Notes: generated by a model not told the origin, from the letters alone. 64,000 bases of DNA from Tsuneonella deserti (GCF_014644315.1 NZ_BMKL01000001.1:372001-436000); one strand, 5' to 3'; numbered from the stretch's first letter, positions 43,823 to 53,761 are shown. Program-made: numbers and translations.

Positions 43823-44536
43823 ATGCGCGACATGGGCACCATCCGCAACATCGTCATCCTCACCGGGGCCGGCATCAGCGCGGAGAGCGGGATCGACACT
43901 TTCCGTGCCGAAGGCGGATTGTGGGAGCAACATCGGATCGAGGACGTGGCGACGCCGGAGGCATTCGAGCGCGATCCCGACCTCGTGCTGCGATTTTACG
44001 ACATGCGGCGGGAGTCGATCCAGACGAAGGAGCCCAACGCAGCGCACCTCGCCTTGGCGCGGCTCGACCGGGAATGGGCTGGTGAGCTCCTGATCGTCAC
44101 CCAGAACGTCGATGATTTACACGAGCGGGCCGGAGCGCAGCGGGTCCTTCATATGCACGGGGAACACCTGAACGCATGGTGCACGGACTGCGACGCGCGT
44201 AGCCGCTGGACTGGCCCCTTGAAACAGCGCCCCGCCTGTCCCGGTTGCGGGGCGCGCGCGTTGCGGCCCGATGTCGTGTGGTTCGGCGAGATGCCCTACG
44301 GAATGGACAAGATCTACTCCGCGTTGCGCACGGCGGACCTGTTTGTATCGATCGGCACGAGCGGCGCGGTCTATCCCGCTGCCGGTTTCGTGCGCGATGC
44401 GAGGGAGCTTGGAGCCGCAACGCTCGAACTCAACCTGGAACGCAGCCAGGGATCCGGGTGGTTCGATGAAAGCCGTCTTGGTCAGGCGAGCGAACTTGTA
44501 CCTGCGTGGGTGGACGAGCTTCTAGCCCCCCGGTGA
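43823..44536 (+). CDS. cobB: NAD-dependent protein deacylase (sirtuin)
   Basis: This 237-aa protein has GAGISAESGIDTFR, TQNVDDLHERAG, the catalytic HGE, a CTDC…CPGC zinc site, and VWFGEMPY. The class III sirtuin residues (Tyr and Arg after RFY) suggest desuccinylase activity as well as deacetylase. The start is 43823 or the ATG at 43832. It is divergent from dapB with 25 bp between starts and converges with the ThiF-like gene. Confidence 0.95.
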   Translation: MRDMGTIRNIVILTGAGISAESGIDTFRAEGGLWEQHRIEDVATPEAFERDPDLVLRFYDMRRESIQTKEPNAAHLALARLDREWAGELLIVTQNVDDLHERAGAQRVLHMHGEHLNAWCTDCDARSRWTGPLKQRPACPGCGARALRPDVVWFGEMPYGMDKIYSALRTADLFVSIGTSGAVYPAAGFVRDARELGAATLELNLERSQGSGWFDESRLGQASELVPAWVDELLAPR

Positions 44537-45301
44537 GCCGCACCGGCCGCATTCGAGGTCCGGTGCAATGGTCATGGCGCGCATGCTAGCGGCGAGCCCA
44601 TCAAGCAGGTAAAGCTTGCCCCACGGGGGCGCACCCAATCCACCGGTCCGTTGGAGGAGCACGCGGATCGCTTGCAGGGCCGCGAAAGTCCCGACCCACC
44701 CGGCCATTGCACCCAGCATACCGTCGTCGGCACAAGTGTCGCAGTCGTCGGCATCGAAGGCGTCGCCAACGAAACAGCGATAGCATGCCTCGCCCCCAAG
44801 GTGCCCGGCAAAGGCGCCGACTTGGCCCTGGAAGCGGCCAACCGCGGCAGACAGCAAGGGAATGCCACTTGCCACGCAGGCGTCAGACACCGCGAGCCGG
44901 GTTGCAAAATTGTCGGTTCCGTCGAGCACGAGGTCGGCGCCGTCGATTGCTTCGGTCGCGTTGTCCCGATCGATCCGCCGGTCGTTCAAAGCAACCTCGA
45001 TCTCGCTGTCGAAGTTCGCCAGCCAGCGGCGGGCGGAAACCGCTTTTCCGTGGCCGATGTCGCGTTCGGCGTAAATCGTCTGGCGTTGAAGGTTGGAAAG
45101 CTCGACCTTGCCATCGTCGATCAGTGTCAAACGGCCGATCCCCGCGCCTGCGAGATACTGTAGCGCCGGGCTGCCGATCCCGCCCAGGCCGACGAGTGCA
45201 ACATGTGCTTCGGCGAGTGTGAACTGCCCCGCGCCGCCAACCTCCGGCAGGACGATGTGGCGCGCGAACCGGTCGAGCCTCTCGGGCGAAAAGGTCGTCA
45301 C
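44522..45301 (-). CDS. moeB: ThiF/MoeB/HesA-family adenylyltransferase
   Basis: This 259-aa E1-like enzyme has RFARHIVLPEVGGAGQ, the nucleotide loop GLGGIGSPALQYLAGAGIG, DDGKVELSNLQRQTIY, and paired zinc Cys (CDTC and CGRC). It adenylates the C-terminal Gly of a MoaD- or ThiS-like carrier for sulfur transfer. MoeB and ThiF cannot be told apart here. The GTG start lies in a GTGA overlap with the DUF983 gene. Confidence 0.88.
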   Translation of the reverse strand: MTTFSPERLDRFARHIVLPEVGGAGQFTLAEAHVALVGLGGIGSPALQYLAGAGIGRLTLIDDGKVELSNLQRQTIYAERDIGHGKAVSARRWLANFDSEIEVALNDRRIDRDNATEAIDGADLVLDGTDNFATRLAVSDACVASGIPLLSAAVGRFQGQVGAFAGHLGGEACYRCFVGDAFDADDCDTCADDGMLGAMAGWVGTFAALQAIRVLLQRTGGLGAPPWGKLYLLDGLAASMRAMTIAPDLECGRCGSPGG

Positions 45302-45702
45302 GATCCGCGTCGTTCCTTGTGGAAACCCTGCATCCCCAGCCACCACTGCATGGCGATTACGGCGCCCTTGATCGGTTGGAGTCCTGCAATCACCATGGCA
45401 GTCGCGAGGGGCAAGACGAGGGCGCCGGCCACCAGCGGACGCATCTCCAAGTCCCCGGCAAGGTAGATAATCAGCGGCGCCAGAATGTGACCGGTGAGCA
45501 ATATTGCGATGTAGGCCGGAATGTCATCGGCGCGTGCGAGCGACCAGTCCTGCCCGCAGGCCCGGCAGCGTTCGACCGGCTTGAGCCACTTGCGGAACAA
45601 TTCCGCGCAACCGCACCGAGGACACCTGCCGGCCGCCGCGCGGCGGGCTGCTTGCAGGAACGTCGCCGGAAGCGTCTCGCAGGCCGGTTCAACTGGATGC
45701 AT
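45298..45702 (-). CDS. DUF983 membrane protein
   Basis: This 134-aa protein has a Zn-ribbon-like GRCPRCGCAELF…CRACGQDW, then two transmembrane helices (IPAYIAILLTGHILAPLIIYLAG; LVAGALVLPLATAMVIAGLQPIKG). Family members are found across alphaproteobacteria; the function is unknown. The ATG at 45702 starts MHPVEPACE. It lies downstream of dnaA and is coupled to the ThiF-like gene. Confidence 0.88.
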   Translation of the reverse strand: MHPVEPACETLPATFLQAARRAAAGRCPRCGCAELFRKWLKPVERCRACGQDWSLARADDIPAYIAILLTGHILAPLIIYLAGDLEMRPLVAGALVLPLATAMVIAGLQPIKGAVIAMQWWLGMQGFHKERRGS

Positions 45703-45724
45703 TGCGCCCCATAGCAGGGCCGGG

Positions 45725-47206
45725 TCAGCTTTCCAGCTGGCGCAGCAGGCTGCGCACGTCGCCGTCCATGTCGGCATCGCGCTGCCGCAGGTCTTCGATC
45801 AAGCGCACCGCGTGGATCACCGTCGAGTGGTCGCGACCGCCAAACTTGCGGCCGATTTCCGGGTAGCTGCGCGGAGTCAGCACCTTGGCAAGGTACATTG
45901 CCACCTGCCGCGGCCGGACCACCGCTCGTGCGCGGCGCTTGGAGCCCATCTCGGCGCGGTCGATGCGGTAGAACTGGCACACTGTGCGCTGGATCTCGTC
46001 GATGGTGATCCGGCGACGGTTGGCCGAAAGAATGTCGGTCAACTGCTCTTCGGCGAGCTGCAGCGCGACCTGCTGGCCGGTCAGCTGGGCATAGGCGATC
46101 AGCTTGTTGAGGCCGCCCACCAGTTCACGCACGTTGCGGGTGATCGTGCGGGCGAGGAAGTCGATGACGTCCTCGGGCACTTCGAGCGGAGCAAAGCGCA
46201 CGAGCTTTGACTGCAGGATCGAACGACGCAGCTCGATGTCGGCGGCCTGGATATCGGCGACTAGTCCCATCGACAGCCGGCTCAAGAGGCGCGGCTCGAC
46301 CCCGTCCAGTGCTTGCGGCGCTCGGTCGGCGGCGAACACCAGTCGCTTGCCTTCGGCGAGCAGAGCGTCGATCGTGTAGAGCAGCTCTTCCTGTGCGCTC
46401 GCCTTGCCGATGATGAACTGGATGTCGTCCACCAGCAACAGGTCGAAGCTGCGCAGCCTCGCCTTGAACTCGATCGTCTGATTCGATTTCAGCGCCTGGA
46501 CGAACTCGACCATGAAGCGTTCGGCGCTGCAGTAGAAGATACGTGCGCGCGGGTGGGCCAGGAGGTACGCATGGCCGATCGCGTGAAGGAGGTGCGTCTT
46601 GCCCTGACCGGTGGCGCCCTTGAGGTAGAGGGGGGAGAACTGCGGAGCCTGGCTCGCGGCCATCCGCTGCGCCGCGTTGCAGGCGAGCACGTTGGCCTCG
46701 CCGGTGACGAAGGCGGCGAAAGTCAGGGAAGGGTCCAGCCCGACCGAAGAGGTGAAGCCGCGATCGCCGATGGTGCCCGCGGCTACCGCGATCATGCTGG
46801 TGTCGCCATCGTTCGCCGGGCGGCGGCCGTCAGCCAGGCTCAGCTCGGGGAGCTTGCGGCGACCGGGGTGCACCGTGATGCGCAGCTGGCGCACTTCGCT
46901 GCGAGCGATCTTCCAGGCGAGACTCAGCCGATCGTGGAAGCGGTCGTTGACCCAGTTCGCGGAGAACTCGGTAGGGAGGTATAGCTCTAGAGTACCCGTT
47001 TCTTCGCACAGGCTGCCGACCTGGATCGGCTTGATCCACTGGCTGTGGATTTGCTGGCCGAGATCCTTGCGCAGTCCCTGGCTGATGTCGGACCAATCCG
47101 CCGCAAGGTTGATCGCCTCCAGATCCTCCATGCCGTCCCCGCTGTTGCGCCGAGCAGCTTGGTTGCCGCTACTGATGCTATCCATTTCCAATCGCCGCCC
47201 GTTCAT
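45725..47206 (-). CDS. dnaA: Chromosomal replication initiator protein DnaA
   Basis: This protein of about 493 aa has an N-terminal domain (QGLRKDLGQQIHSQWIKPIQ), AAA+ Walker A GATGQGKTHLLHA, Walker B LLVDDIQFI, and the domain IV signature GGRDHSTVIHAVRLIE that binds DnaA boxes. It opens oriC. The ATG at 47206 has AAGG upstream; an ATG at 47185 is also possible. The Ala/Gly-rich linker differs from the common NPxYTF region, as usual in alphaproteobacteria. No cluster of TTATCCACA boxes is visible nearby. Confidence 0.96.
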   Translation of the reverse strand: MNGRRLEMDSISSGNQAARRNSGDGMEDLEAINLAADWSDISQGLRKDLGQQIHSQWIKPIQVGSLCEETGTLELYLPTEFSANWVNDRFHDRLSLAWKIARSEVRQLRITVHPGRRKLPELSLADGRRPANDGDTSMIAVAAGTIGDRGFTSSVGLDPSLTFAAFVTGEANVLACNAAQRMAASQAPQFSPLYLKGATGQGKTHLLHAIGHAYLLAHPRARIFYCSAERFMVEFVQALKSNQTIEFKARLRSFDLLLVDDIQFIIGKASAQEELLYTIDALLAEGKRLVFAADRAPQALDGVEPRLLSRLSMGLVADIQAADIELRRSILQSKLVRFAPLEVPEDVIDFLARTITRNVRELVGGLNKLIAYAQLTGQQVALQLAEEQLTDILSANRRRITIDEIQRTVCQFYRIDRAEMGSKRRARAVVRPRQVAMYLAKVLTPRSYPEIGRKFGGRDHSTVIHAVRLIEDLRQRDADMDGDVRSLLRQLES

Positions 47207-47605
47207 CTGAGCCTTGCTCTCGCCAGGCCCGTTTCCCCCGTGGACACAGCTTCGCAACACCGCGAAACCATTACGGAATCGAGGGCGCCAAGGCGATCCA
47301 GTCCTGCAAGAGCCCGGGCCATCCAGCCCCGGGCGAGACACTTCTTTTCATCTTCGGCAGCAGGCTGGCAAGGGAGAGCCCGCAAAAAAAGTGAAATAAT
47401 GGCGGTTGACTCGAGCAAACCCGCACGGTTTCATTCAAGTCTCTGAAAACGCACGGTAAACTGGAATTGTGACATGCGAATCGCGGGATTCCCGCGATTC
47501 TGCAAAAACCCGCCAGCACAAACGAAGACGCCGGCGCGTTTCCGCGCCGGCGTCGTTCGCTTTTGTTCTGGTAGCCGCTGCGAACGAACGCAGCGAAGTT
47601 GCGAA
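47207..47605. promoter_or_regulatory. dnaA-rpsT intergenic region
   Basis: These 399 bp hold the dnaA promoter region and the rpsT terminator. A perfect inverted repeat GAATCGCGGG-ATT-CCCGCGATTC lies at 47478-47500, followed by an A-rich run. I find no match to the standard DnaA box, so an origin here is not supported. Confidence 0.6.
47527..47554 (-). terminator. rpsT terminator
   Basis: GACGCCGGCGCG pairs perfectly over 12 bp with CGCGCCGGCGTC; on the minus strand the loop is GAAA and TTCGTTTG follows. It lies 52 bases after the rpsT stop. Confidence 0.75.
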
Positions 47606-47866
47606 TCAGAGACCCGCGACGCGCTTCGAAAGCCGGCTCATCTTGCGACTGGCGGTGTTCTTGTGCAGCACGCCGCGCGCCACACCGCGCGCCAGCTCGG
47701 GCTGGGCGGCCTTGAGGGCGTCTGCGGCGGCCTGCTTGTCGCCGCCGGCAATCGCCGTTTCGACCTTCTTCAGGAAGCTGCGGATGCGGCTGACGCGGTT
47801 GGTGTTGATCTCCGCACGACGATCGTTGCGGCGGATGCGCTTCTTGGCTTGCGGCGTATTGGCCAT
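47606..47866 (-). CDS. rpsT: 30S ribosomal protein S20
   Basis: This 86-aa very basic helical protein starts [20 protein letters not shown] and has [20 protein letters not shown], typical of S20. It binds 16S rRNA early in 30S assembly. The position upstream of dnaA and beside mutM is conserved in alphaproteobacteria. Confidence 0.97.
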   Translation of the reverse strand: MANTPQAKKRIRRNDRRAEINTNRVSRIRSFLKKVETAIAGGDKQAAADALKAAQPELARGVARGVLHKNTASRKMSRLSKRVAGL

Positions 47867-47986
47867 ATCTGTCCTCGATGGGCCGCGGTTGTTACGGCCG
47901 AAATCCTGGCGTTTGCGTGGGCTATCGCGGCGAGCGGACCCGCCGGGAAAGGCGCGCCCCTAGCCGAGGAGCGGCGAATCGTCAAG

Positions 47987-48802
47987 CTAGCGCTGGCAGC
48001 GCGGACAAAACCAGGTGCTTCGCCCACCCTGGGGCAGGCGCCGAATGGTGCCGCAGTCCGGTCGCATGCAGGGCTCCCCCTCGCGCCCGTAGACGGCGAA
48101 GGAGCTGGCGAAATACCCCAGCTGGCCGTCCGGGCGCGCATAATCGCGCAGCGTCGATCCACCATCGACGAGGGAGCGTTCAAGCACGTCGCGGATGGCG
48201 GGGACCAGCCGCTCGAGCGCGGGCAGGGAGACCTTGCCGGCGGCCTTTCGGGGGTCGATCCGCGCGTGCCACAGGGCCTCGCACACGTATATGTTGCCAA
48301 GTCCGGCGACGATGCCCTGGTCCAGCAGGAGCAGCTTTACCGCCTGCTTTCGGCTCGCGAACGCTTCCTTGAGGTGGCGGGCGGTGAGATCCTCGCCAAG
48401 CGGTTCCGGACCCATTCCGGCGAAGGCCGGCCACTGGTCGAGCGCAGCTGTGTCGACCACATCGACGAATCCGAACCGCCTGGCGTCGTTCAGTGCGTAT
48501 CGATGGTTCTCCGTCTCGAGAACCAGGTGGTCGTGCTTGTCGAGGTCTTCGGGATCGATCCGCCACCGTCCGCTCATGCCAAGATGGAAGATAAGCGTCG
48601 CCTCACGGTCGGTATGGATAAGGCCATACTTCGCGCGCCTGCCGAGACCGGTGACCCTTGCACCGGTGAGTCGCTGGACGAGGTCGGGGGGAAAAGGGCG
48701 GCGCATGTCCGGCCGGTTGACCGACACTCTCTCGATGCGCGCACCGTCGAGCGAGGCGGCCAGTCCGCGCACGGTGGTCTCTACCTCGGGAAGCTCGGGC
48801 AT
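47987..48802 (-). CDS. mutM: Formamidopyrimidine-DNA glycosylase
   Basis: This 271-aa repair enzyme has the catalytic N-terminus PELPEVETTVRGL (Pro after Met, Glu), the helix-two-turn-helix (LLLDQGIVAGLGNIYVCEALW), and a C-terminal zinc finger with CxxxxC and CPRC. It removes 8-oxoguanine and Fapy lesions. It is divergent from ubiE with 54 bp between starts, so the two share a small promoter region. Confidence 0.97.
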   Translation of the reverse strand: MPELPEVETTVRGLAASLDGARIERVSVNRPDMRRPFPPDLVQRLTGARVTGLGRRAKYGLIHTDREATLIFHLGMSGRWRIDPEDLDKHDHLVLETENHRYALNDARRFGFVDVVDTAALDQWPAFAGMGPEPLGEDLTARHLKEAFASRKQAVKLLLLDQGIVAGLGNIYVCEALWHARIDPRKAAGKVSLPALERLVPAIRDVLERSLVDGGSTLRDYARPDGQLGYFASSFAVYGREGEPCMRPDCGTIRRLPQGGRSTWFCPRCQR

Positions 48803-48856
48803 GGAGCGCGTCTAACACCCTTTGCGCCCTTCGCAATTGCTCCTAAGGCGCCTTCC

Positions 48857-49588
48857 ATGAGCGAGACGGTTTCTTTCGGCTATCAAGAGGTTCTCCCGGA
48901 GGAGAAGACCCGCCGGGTGGGCCAGGTATTTTCGGGCGTCGCGGCGAAGTACGACGTGATGAACGACGCGATGAGCGCGGGCCTCCACCGGCTGTGGAAG
49001 GATACGTTCGTGCGCCGGGTGAAACCGCGGGCAGGGGAAGCCATCCTCGACATGGCCGGGGGCACCGGCGACATCGCCTTCCGCCTTGCCGACCGCGGTG
49101 CCAGCGTGACGGTAGCGGACATCAACCAGGAGATGCTCGACGTCGGCGTGGAGCGCGCGCTCGAGCGCGGCATCGACGGTCTCGTCTGGAGCCGCCAGAA
49201 TGCCGAAAGCCTGAGTTATCCCGCACGTGTGTTCGACGCCTATACGATCGCCTTCGGCATCCGCAACGTGACGCACATCGACCGTGCCTTGGCGGAAGCG
49301 CACCGCGTTCTGAAGTACGGGGGCCGGTTCTTCTGCCTGGAGTTCTCGACCACCCAGTGGCCGGGCTTCGGGGACGTCTACGATTTCTACTCGCACAAGG
49401 TCGTGCCCCAAATCGGGCAGGCGATCGCGGGAGATGCGGAAAGCTATCGTTATCTGGTGGAATCGATCCGCCGCTTCCCCTCGATGCCCGAATTCGAACG
49501 AATGATCCGTCAGGCAGGATTCGTGCGCACGAAGGTTGAACCGATCCTTGGCGGCCTGGTCGCGATCCATTCGGGGTGGAAAGTCTAG
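48857..49588 (+). CDS. ubiE: Ubiquinone/menaquinone C-methyltransferase UbiE
   Basis: This 243-aa methyltransferase has YDVMNDAMSAGLHRLWKD (family signature), the SAM motif LDMAGGTGDIAFRLAD, and FGIRNVTHIDRALAEAHRVL. It methylates 2-methoxy-6-polyprenyl-benzoquinol in ubiquinone synthesis. The ATG at 48857 is chosen; the frame is open far upstream through antisense mutM. ubiB follows after one base. Confidence 0.96.
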   Translation: MSETVSFGYQEVLPEEKTRRVGQVFSGVAAKYDVMNDAMSAGLHRLWKDTFVRRVKPRAGEAILDMAGGTGDIAFRLADRGASVTVADINQEMLDVGVERALERGIDGLVWSRQNAESLSYPARVFDAYTIAFGIRNVTHIDRALAEAHRVLKYGGRFFCLEFSTTQWPGFGDVYDFYSHKVVPQIGQAIAGDAESYRYLVESIRRFPSMPEFERMIRQAGFVRTKVEPILGGLVAIHSGWKV

Positions 49589-49589
49589 C

Positions 49590-51140
49590 GTGACCCGTCC
49601 CGCGACGCACATCTGGCGCCTCCTCAGGTGGGGTCGCGCACTGGCGCGGCACGGCGCGTTGCGCGGCATCGAAAACGATCCCAACACGCCCACTCCGGTC
49701 AAGCGTCTGGCGCGCGTCGCGCGGATAGGCACGATCCAGCCGCGCGAGCCCGATTATGCCACCGCGTTCCAGGACATCGGCCCCGCGGCGATCAAGCTCG
49801 GCCAGTCGCTCGCGACCCGCCCCGATCTCGTGGGGGACGCGGCGACGCACAACCTCATGCTGTTGCAGGACAGCCTGCCTCCGGTGGCCTTTGCCGAGAT
49901 AGAGGCAGAGATCGCGCGCAGCTTCGACCGACCCGTAACTGACCTCTTCGCGTCGATCGATCCCGAACCGGTCGGGTCGGCCTCGATCGCCCAGGTGCAC
50001 CGCGCGGTGACCACCGACGGGCGCCAGGTAGCGATCAAGGTGCTCCGGCCGGGCATCCGGGAGCGGTTCGCGGACGACATCGCGACCTATGAATGGGCCG
50101 CCGCTCACCTGGAGGCATTCGGTGGCGAAGCGGCTCGCCTGCGTCCCCGGCTGACGATCGCCAACTTCAAGCGATGGACCAACAGCGAGCTCGACCTCCG
50201 GCGCGAAGCGGCTTCGGCAAGCGAACTCGCCGAAGCGATGAAGGGATTTGCGGGATATTGCGTCCCCTCGGTCGACTGGGACCGAACCAATGGCCGGGTG
50301 ATGACCATCGAATGGATCGATGGGGTCAAGATTTCCGACCGGGCCGCGCTCATCGCCGCCGGGCACGACCTGCCCGAACTTGCCCGCCGACTGGTGCTCG
50401 CTTTTCTCCAGCAGGCAATCAGCGCAGGGTTCTTCCACGCCGACATGCACCAGGGGAACCTGTTCGTGCGCGGCGATGGGACCATCGTGGCGATCGACTT
50501 CGGCATCATGGGCCGGATCGACCGCCGTGCGCGCCAGTGGCTGGCCGAAATCCTCTACGGTCTGATTACTGGAAACTACCGCCGCGTGGCGGAAATCCAT
50601 TTCGAGGCCCAGTACGTGCCGAGCTACCACTCGGTGGCGGAGTTCGCGACGGCGCTGCGTGCAGTGGGCGAGCCGATGCGCGGAAGGCCCGTGAGCGAGC
50701 TGTCGGTCGGGCAGATGCTCGACGGCTTGTTCGCGATCACCCGTGACTTCGACATGCAGACCCAACCGCACCTGCTGCTGCTGCAAAAGACCATGGTGAT
50801 GGTGGAGGGCCTTGCCACGAGCCTCGACCCCAAGATTAACATGTGGGACGTCTCGGCTCCCTTCGTCCGCGAATGGATTCGTGACGAACTAGGGCCGGAG
50901 GCCGCCCTAGCAAACCGCCTGCGAACCGATTTCGAGACACTTTTGCGACTGCCCGAACTGGTCCGCCGGATCGAGGACCGCTATCCTGCGCGTGGGGGCG
51001 CTCCCGATCCGCAGCCATTGCCCGTCATTCCCCTGATGTGGGAGCGAAAAGGCTCCGACCGGCGTTGGCCCGGCTACCTGGCAGCGGCAGTGGCTGGTGC
51101 CGGGATCGTCGCAGCCGCGTTCGCGGCAGGATTGTTCTAG
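49590..51140 (+). CDS. ubiB: Ubiquinone biosynthesis protein UbiB (ABC1 kinase-like)
   Basis: This 516-aa atypical kinase has KLGQSLATRPDL (KxGQ motif), the A-rich loop GSASIAQVHRA, HADMHQGNLFVR and IDFGIMG for nucleotide binding, and one or two C-terminal transmembrane helices (LAAAVAGAGIVAAAFAAGLF). It supports ubiquinone synthesis at the membrane, perhaps by delivering the lipid substrate. The start is a GTG at 49590. Confidence 0.94.
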   Translation: MTRPATHIWRLLRWGRALARHGALRGIENDPNTPTPVKRLARVARIGTIQPREPDYATAFQDIGPAAIKLGQSLATRPDLVGDAATHNLMLLQDSLPPVAFAEIEAEIARSFDRPVTDLFASIDPEPVGSASIAQVHRAVTTDGRQVAIKVLRPGIRERFADDIATYEWAAAHLEAFGGEAARLRPRLTIANFKRWTNSELDLRREAASASELAEAMKGFAGYCVPSVDWDRTNGRVMTIEWIDGVKISDRAALIAAGHDLPELARRLVLAFLQQAISAGFFHADMHQGNLFVRGDGTIVAIDFGIMGRIDRRARQWLAEILYGLITGNYRRVAEIHFEAQYVPSYHSVAEFATALRAVGEPMRGRPVSELSVGQMLDGLFAITRDFDMQTQPHLLLLQKTMVMVEGLATSLDPKINMWDVSAPFVREWIRDELGPEAALANRLRTDFETLLRLPELVRRIEDRYPARGGAPDPQPLPVIPLMWERKGSDRRWPGYLAAAVAGAGIVAAAFAAGLF

Positions 51141-51520
51141 GTCAGCCGGTGAGGCAGCAGGCGGCTGCCGAAAAGCGACAGGACCACCGCCAACGCTTCT
51201 ACAAGCATCGGCGGGAAGAAGCCCGGGTAGGTCCCGTCCGCAACCACGCTCACAATCCTGCCGAAGAGGGCGACGCCGAAGATGGCGGCCGGGACCAGCA
51301 GCAGGTCGCCGTTGCGCTTCCATGCGCCCCAGATCATCGCCCCTCCGCCGACGAAGAAAAGGGCGGGAAAATCCGCACGAAGAACGGCGAGGCCGCCGGC
51401 GCCGTCTGGCGAGAGGTGGAAGCTGGTTACCGTGCTCGCCGGCATGAACAGAAAACCCAGGCCCATGACGAGGAAGAACAGGCCTTCGACGAAGATCAAA
51501 GCAGTCAGGATCAGGCGCAT
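51137..51520 (-). CDS. Four-helix membrane protein (DUF4345-like)
   Basis: This 127-aa protein has about four hydrophobic helices (LILTALIFVEGLFFLVMGLGFLF; FPALFFVGGGAMIWG; LLLVPAAIFGVALFGRIV; LVEALAVVLSLFG) and a conserved-looking RIVSVVADG stretch, as seen in DUF4345. The function is unknown. It converges with ubiB, the stop codons overlapping. Confidence 0.75.
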   Translation of the reverse strand: MRLILTALIFVEGLFFLVMGLGFLFMPASTVTSFHLSPDGAGGLAVLRADFPALFFVGGGAMIWGAWKRNGDLLLVPAAIFGVALFGRIVSVVADGTYPGFFPPMLVEALAVVLSLFGSRLLPHRLT

Positions 51521-51666
51521 TTTTCCGTGTTTCCCCCAAATGTCCCTGCACCCCTGTTAACCCAATGGTCTGGGCGCGCTAGGGCAATCTTAACCAGCGC
51601 CCTCCTAGGACTGGCGCGAATTGTGGGCGGCGGCTAGTCTGCCGCGATGGTGGCGCGAGGGGTTTC

Positions 51667-53298
51667 ATGCACGAGCTGGTCGGCAGGCGGCCGCAGCAGG
51701 AGCCGCTCCGGATGAGCGGGCCCAAGGTCCTGCTCGTCGTCGGCGGGGGCATCGCGGCTTACAAATCGTGCGAACTGGTGCGCCTGATCCGCCGCGGCGG
51801 TGGCGAGGTGACCTGCGTGCTTACCGAAGGTGGCAGCCAGTTCGTGACGCCGCTTGCACTGGCGGCGCTCAGCGAGAACAAGGTCTATACCAGCTTGTTC
51901 GATCTCAAGGACGAGGTCGAGATGGGACACATCCAGTTGTCCCGGGCGGCTGACCTCGTCGTGGTTTGCCCCGCGACGGCAGACTTGCTCGCCAAGATGG
52001 CCGCAGGCATCGCCGATGATCTGGCCACCACGCTGATCCTGGCTACCGACAAACCCGTTCTCGCGGTTCCGGCGATGAACGTGAAGATGTGGCTCAACGA
52101 CGCCACTCGCCGCAATGTCGCCTGGCTGCGGGAAGTGGGCGTCGATGTGATGGAACCCGACGAAGGCCCGATGGCCTGCGGTGAGTTCGGTCCTGGCCGC
52201 CTGCCCGATCCCGAAATCGTCTGGGCCGAGATTGCGGCGCGGTTCGGCCTCGTCGCCGAATGCGAGCCCGAAGTGTCTTCGCAGGACCTGGCTGAAGAAG
52301 CGCTCGAGCCGGAGGCCGAAGTCGAAAGCTATGGTCGCTTGGGCAGTCTCTTGTCCTCGCTGATCCCGCGCAAGACTCCACGTCACGCCCCGGTCGAGCA
52401 TGAAGAAGAATTCTCCTTCGATGAATTCGCGGTGGATCCCGCTCCACCGGAGCCTGAGGTTGTTCCCGATCTTGCCGGGCCATTGATGGCGAAGAAGGGC
52501 AAGGCGAAGGCCGCTCCGCCGACCGACGCTCAGGCTCTCAATCATATGGTCGTGACCGGTGCGGGCGACCAGCCGCCCGAACTGATCGGCGATCCACTCG
52601 CCGGCCAAACCGATTTCGCTATCGATCCGGCGCACCGGCCGCTGTTCGGCCGACACGTGCTGGTCACCGCCGGGCCCACTCACGAGCCGATCGACCCGGT
52701 CCGATATATCGCCAACCGGTCGAGCGGTAAGCAGGGTTTTGCCATCGCTGCCGCTGCTGCGGCGCTTGGTGCGCGGGTGACGCTGGTCGCCGGGCCGGTC
52801 ACCTTGCCCACGCCCCCGGGGGTTGATCGAATAGATGTCGAGTCCGCCCGCGAGATGGCCGATGTCGTCAAGAAAACGCTGCCGGTCGATGCGGCGATAA
52901 TGGTCGCGGCGGTAGCCGACTGGCGCAGCAAGGATTACGCGCCGGAAAAGATGAAGAAGCGCGGCTCCGCCCCGCCGGCGCTTCTGCTTACGGAGAATCC
53001 GGATATCCTCGCGCAGGTCGCTGCCGGTAAGCAGCGCCCCAAACTCCTGGTCGGCTTTGCTGCCGAGACAGAGGATGTCGTCGAAAACGCCAAGACGAAG
53101 CGCAAGCGCAAGGCGGCCGACTGGATCGTCGCCAACGACGTCTCCGGGGATGTGATGGGGGGCGACGCCAACGCGGTGCACATCGTCACAGGCGAGGGCG
53201 TTGAGGACTTGCCCGAAATGCCCAAGGACCAGGTCGCGCTGGAGCTTGCGGAACGCATTGCGGTGGCCCTAGACAGGATCGATCCGCGCGATGAGTGA
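51667..53298 (+). CDS. coaBC: Bifunctional phosphopantothenoylcysteine decarboxylase/synthetase CoaBC
   Basis: This 543-aa enzyme carries out two steps of coenzyme A synthesis. The flavin decarboxylase part (about 16-197) has [24 protein letters not shown] and the active-site [17 protein letters not shown]. The synthetase part (about 326 on) has [24 protein letters not shown] and the late AAVADWR. About 130 acidic, low-complexity residues (198-326) link the two, which makes it unusually long. The start is the ATG at 51667 with GAGGGG upstream; the ATG at 51712 is an alternative. Confidence 0.95.
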   Translation: MHELVGRRPQQEPLRMSGPKVLLVVGGGIAAYKSCELVRLIRRGGGEVTCVLTEGGSQFVTPLALAALSENKVYTSLFDLKDEVEMGHIQLSRAADLVVVCPATADLLAKMAAGIADDLATTLILATDKPVLAVPAMNVKMWLNDATRRNVAWLREVGVDVMEPDEGPMACGEFGPGRLPDPEIVWAEIAARFGLVAECEPEVSSQDLAEEALEPEAEVESYGRLGSLLSSLIPRKTPRHAPVEHEEEFSFDEFAVDPAPPEPEVVPDLAGPLMAKKGKAKAAPPTDAQALNHMVVTGAGDQPPELIGDPLAGQTDFAIDPAHRPLFGRHVLVTAGPTHEPIDPVRYIANRSSGKQGFAIAAAAAALGARVTLVAGPVTLPTPPGVDRIDVESAREMADVVKKTLPVDAAIMVAAVADWRSKDYAPEKMKKRGSAPPALLLTENPDILAQVAAGKQRPKLLVGFAAETEDVVENAKTKRKRKAADWIVANDVSGDVMGGDANAVHIVTGEGVEDLPEMPKDQVALELAERIAVALDRIDPRDE

Positions 53299-53761
53299 CG
53301 GTTCAAGCACCGTCGCGGTGCGACTGAAACGCCTGCCGCATGGCGAAGGTCTGGCGCTACCGGATTACGCGACCGATGGCGCGGCGGGCATGGACGTGCT
53401 CTCGGCCGAAGATGTGACGATTAGCCCGGGAGCGCGCCACGCCGTCGCGACAGGGCTGACCCTGGCCATTCCCGATGGTTATGAAATCCAGGTCCGTCCT
53501 CGATCCGGCCTGGCGCTCAAGCATGGGATCAGCGTCCCTAATGCACCGGGTACGATCGATTCCGATTATCGGGGTGAGTTGAAGATTATCCTCATCAACC
53601 ACGGCGGCGAGCCGTTCGCGATCGCGCGGGGGGATCGGGTGGCCCAACTCGTGCTCGCCCCGGTGGTGCGCGCCGCATGGGATGAGGTCGCCTCGCTCGA
53701 CGAGACGGATCGCGGGGCTGGCGGCTTCGGGTCGACTGGCGGGCACGCGCGCCTCGGTTAG
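53291..53761 (+). CDS. dut: dUTP diphosphatase
   Basis: This 156-aa trimeric dUTPase has the five motifs: [43 protein letters not shown] and the C-terminal [10 protein letters not shown] that closes over the substrate. It removes dUTP and supplies dUMP. The start overlaps the end of coaBC by 8 bp, so the two are translated together. Confidence 0.97.
   Translation: MSDGSSTVAVRLKRLPHGEGLALPDYATDGAAGMDVLSAEDVTISPGARHAVATGLTLAIPDGYEIQVRPRSGLALKHGISVPNAPGTIDSDYRGELKIILINHGGEPFAIARGDRVAQLVLAPVVRAAWDEVASLDETDRGAGGFGSTGGHARLG

Noticed and set aside
47207..47605. Chromosome origin beside dnaA
   Set aside because: I find no group of DnaA boxes (TTATCCACA or close variants) and no AT-rich unwinding stretch; gene order alone does not place oriC here.
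47474..48856. Long plus-strand frame before ubiE
   Set aside because: It is the antisense shadow of rpsT and mutM in GC-rich DNA; UbiE family residues begin at the ATG at 48857.
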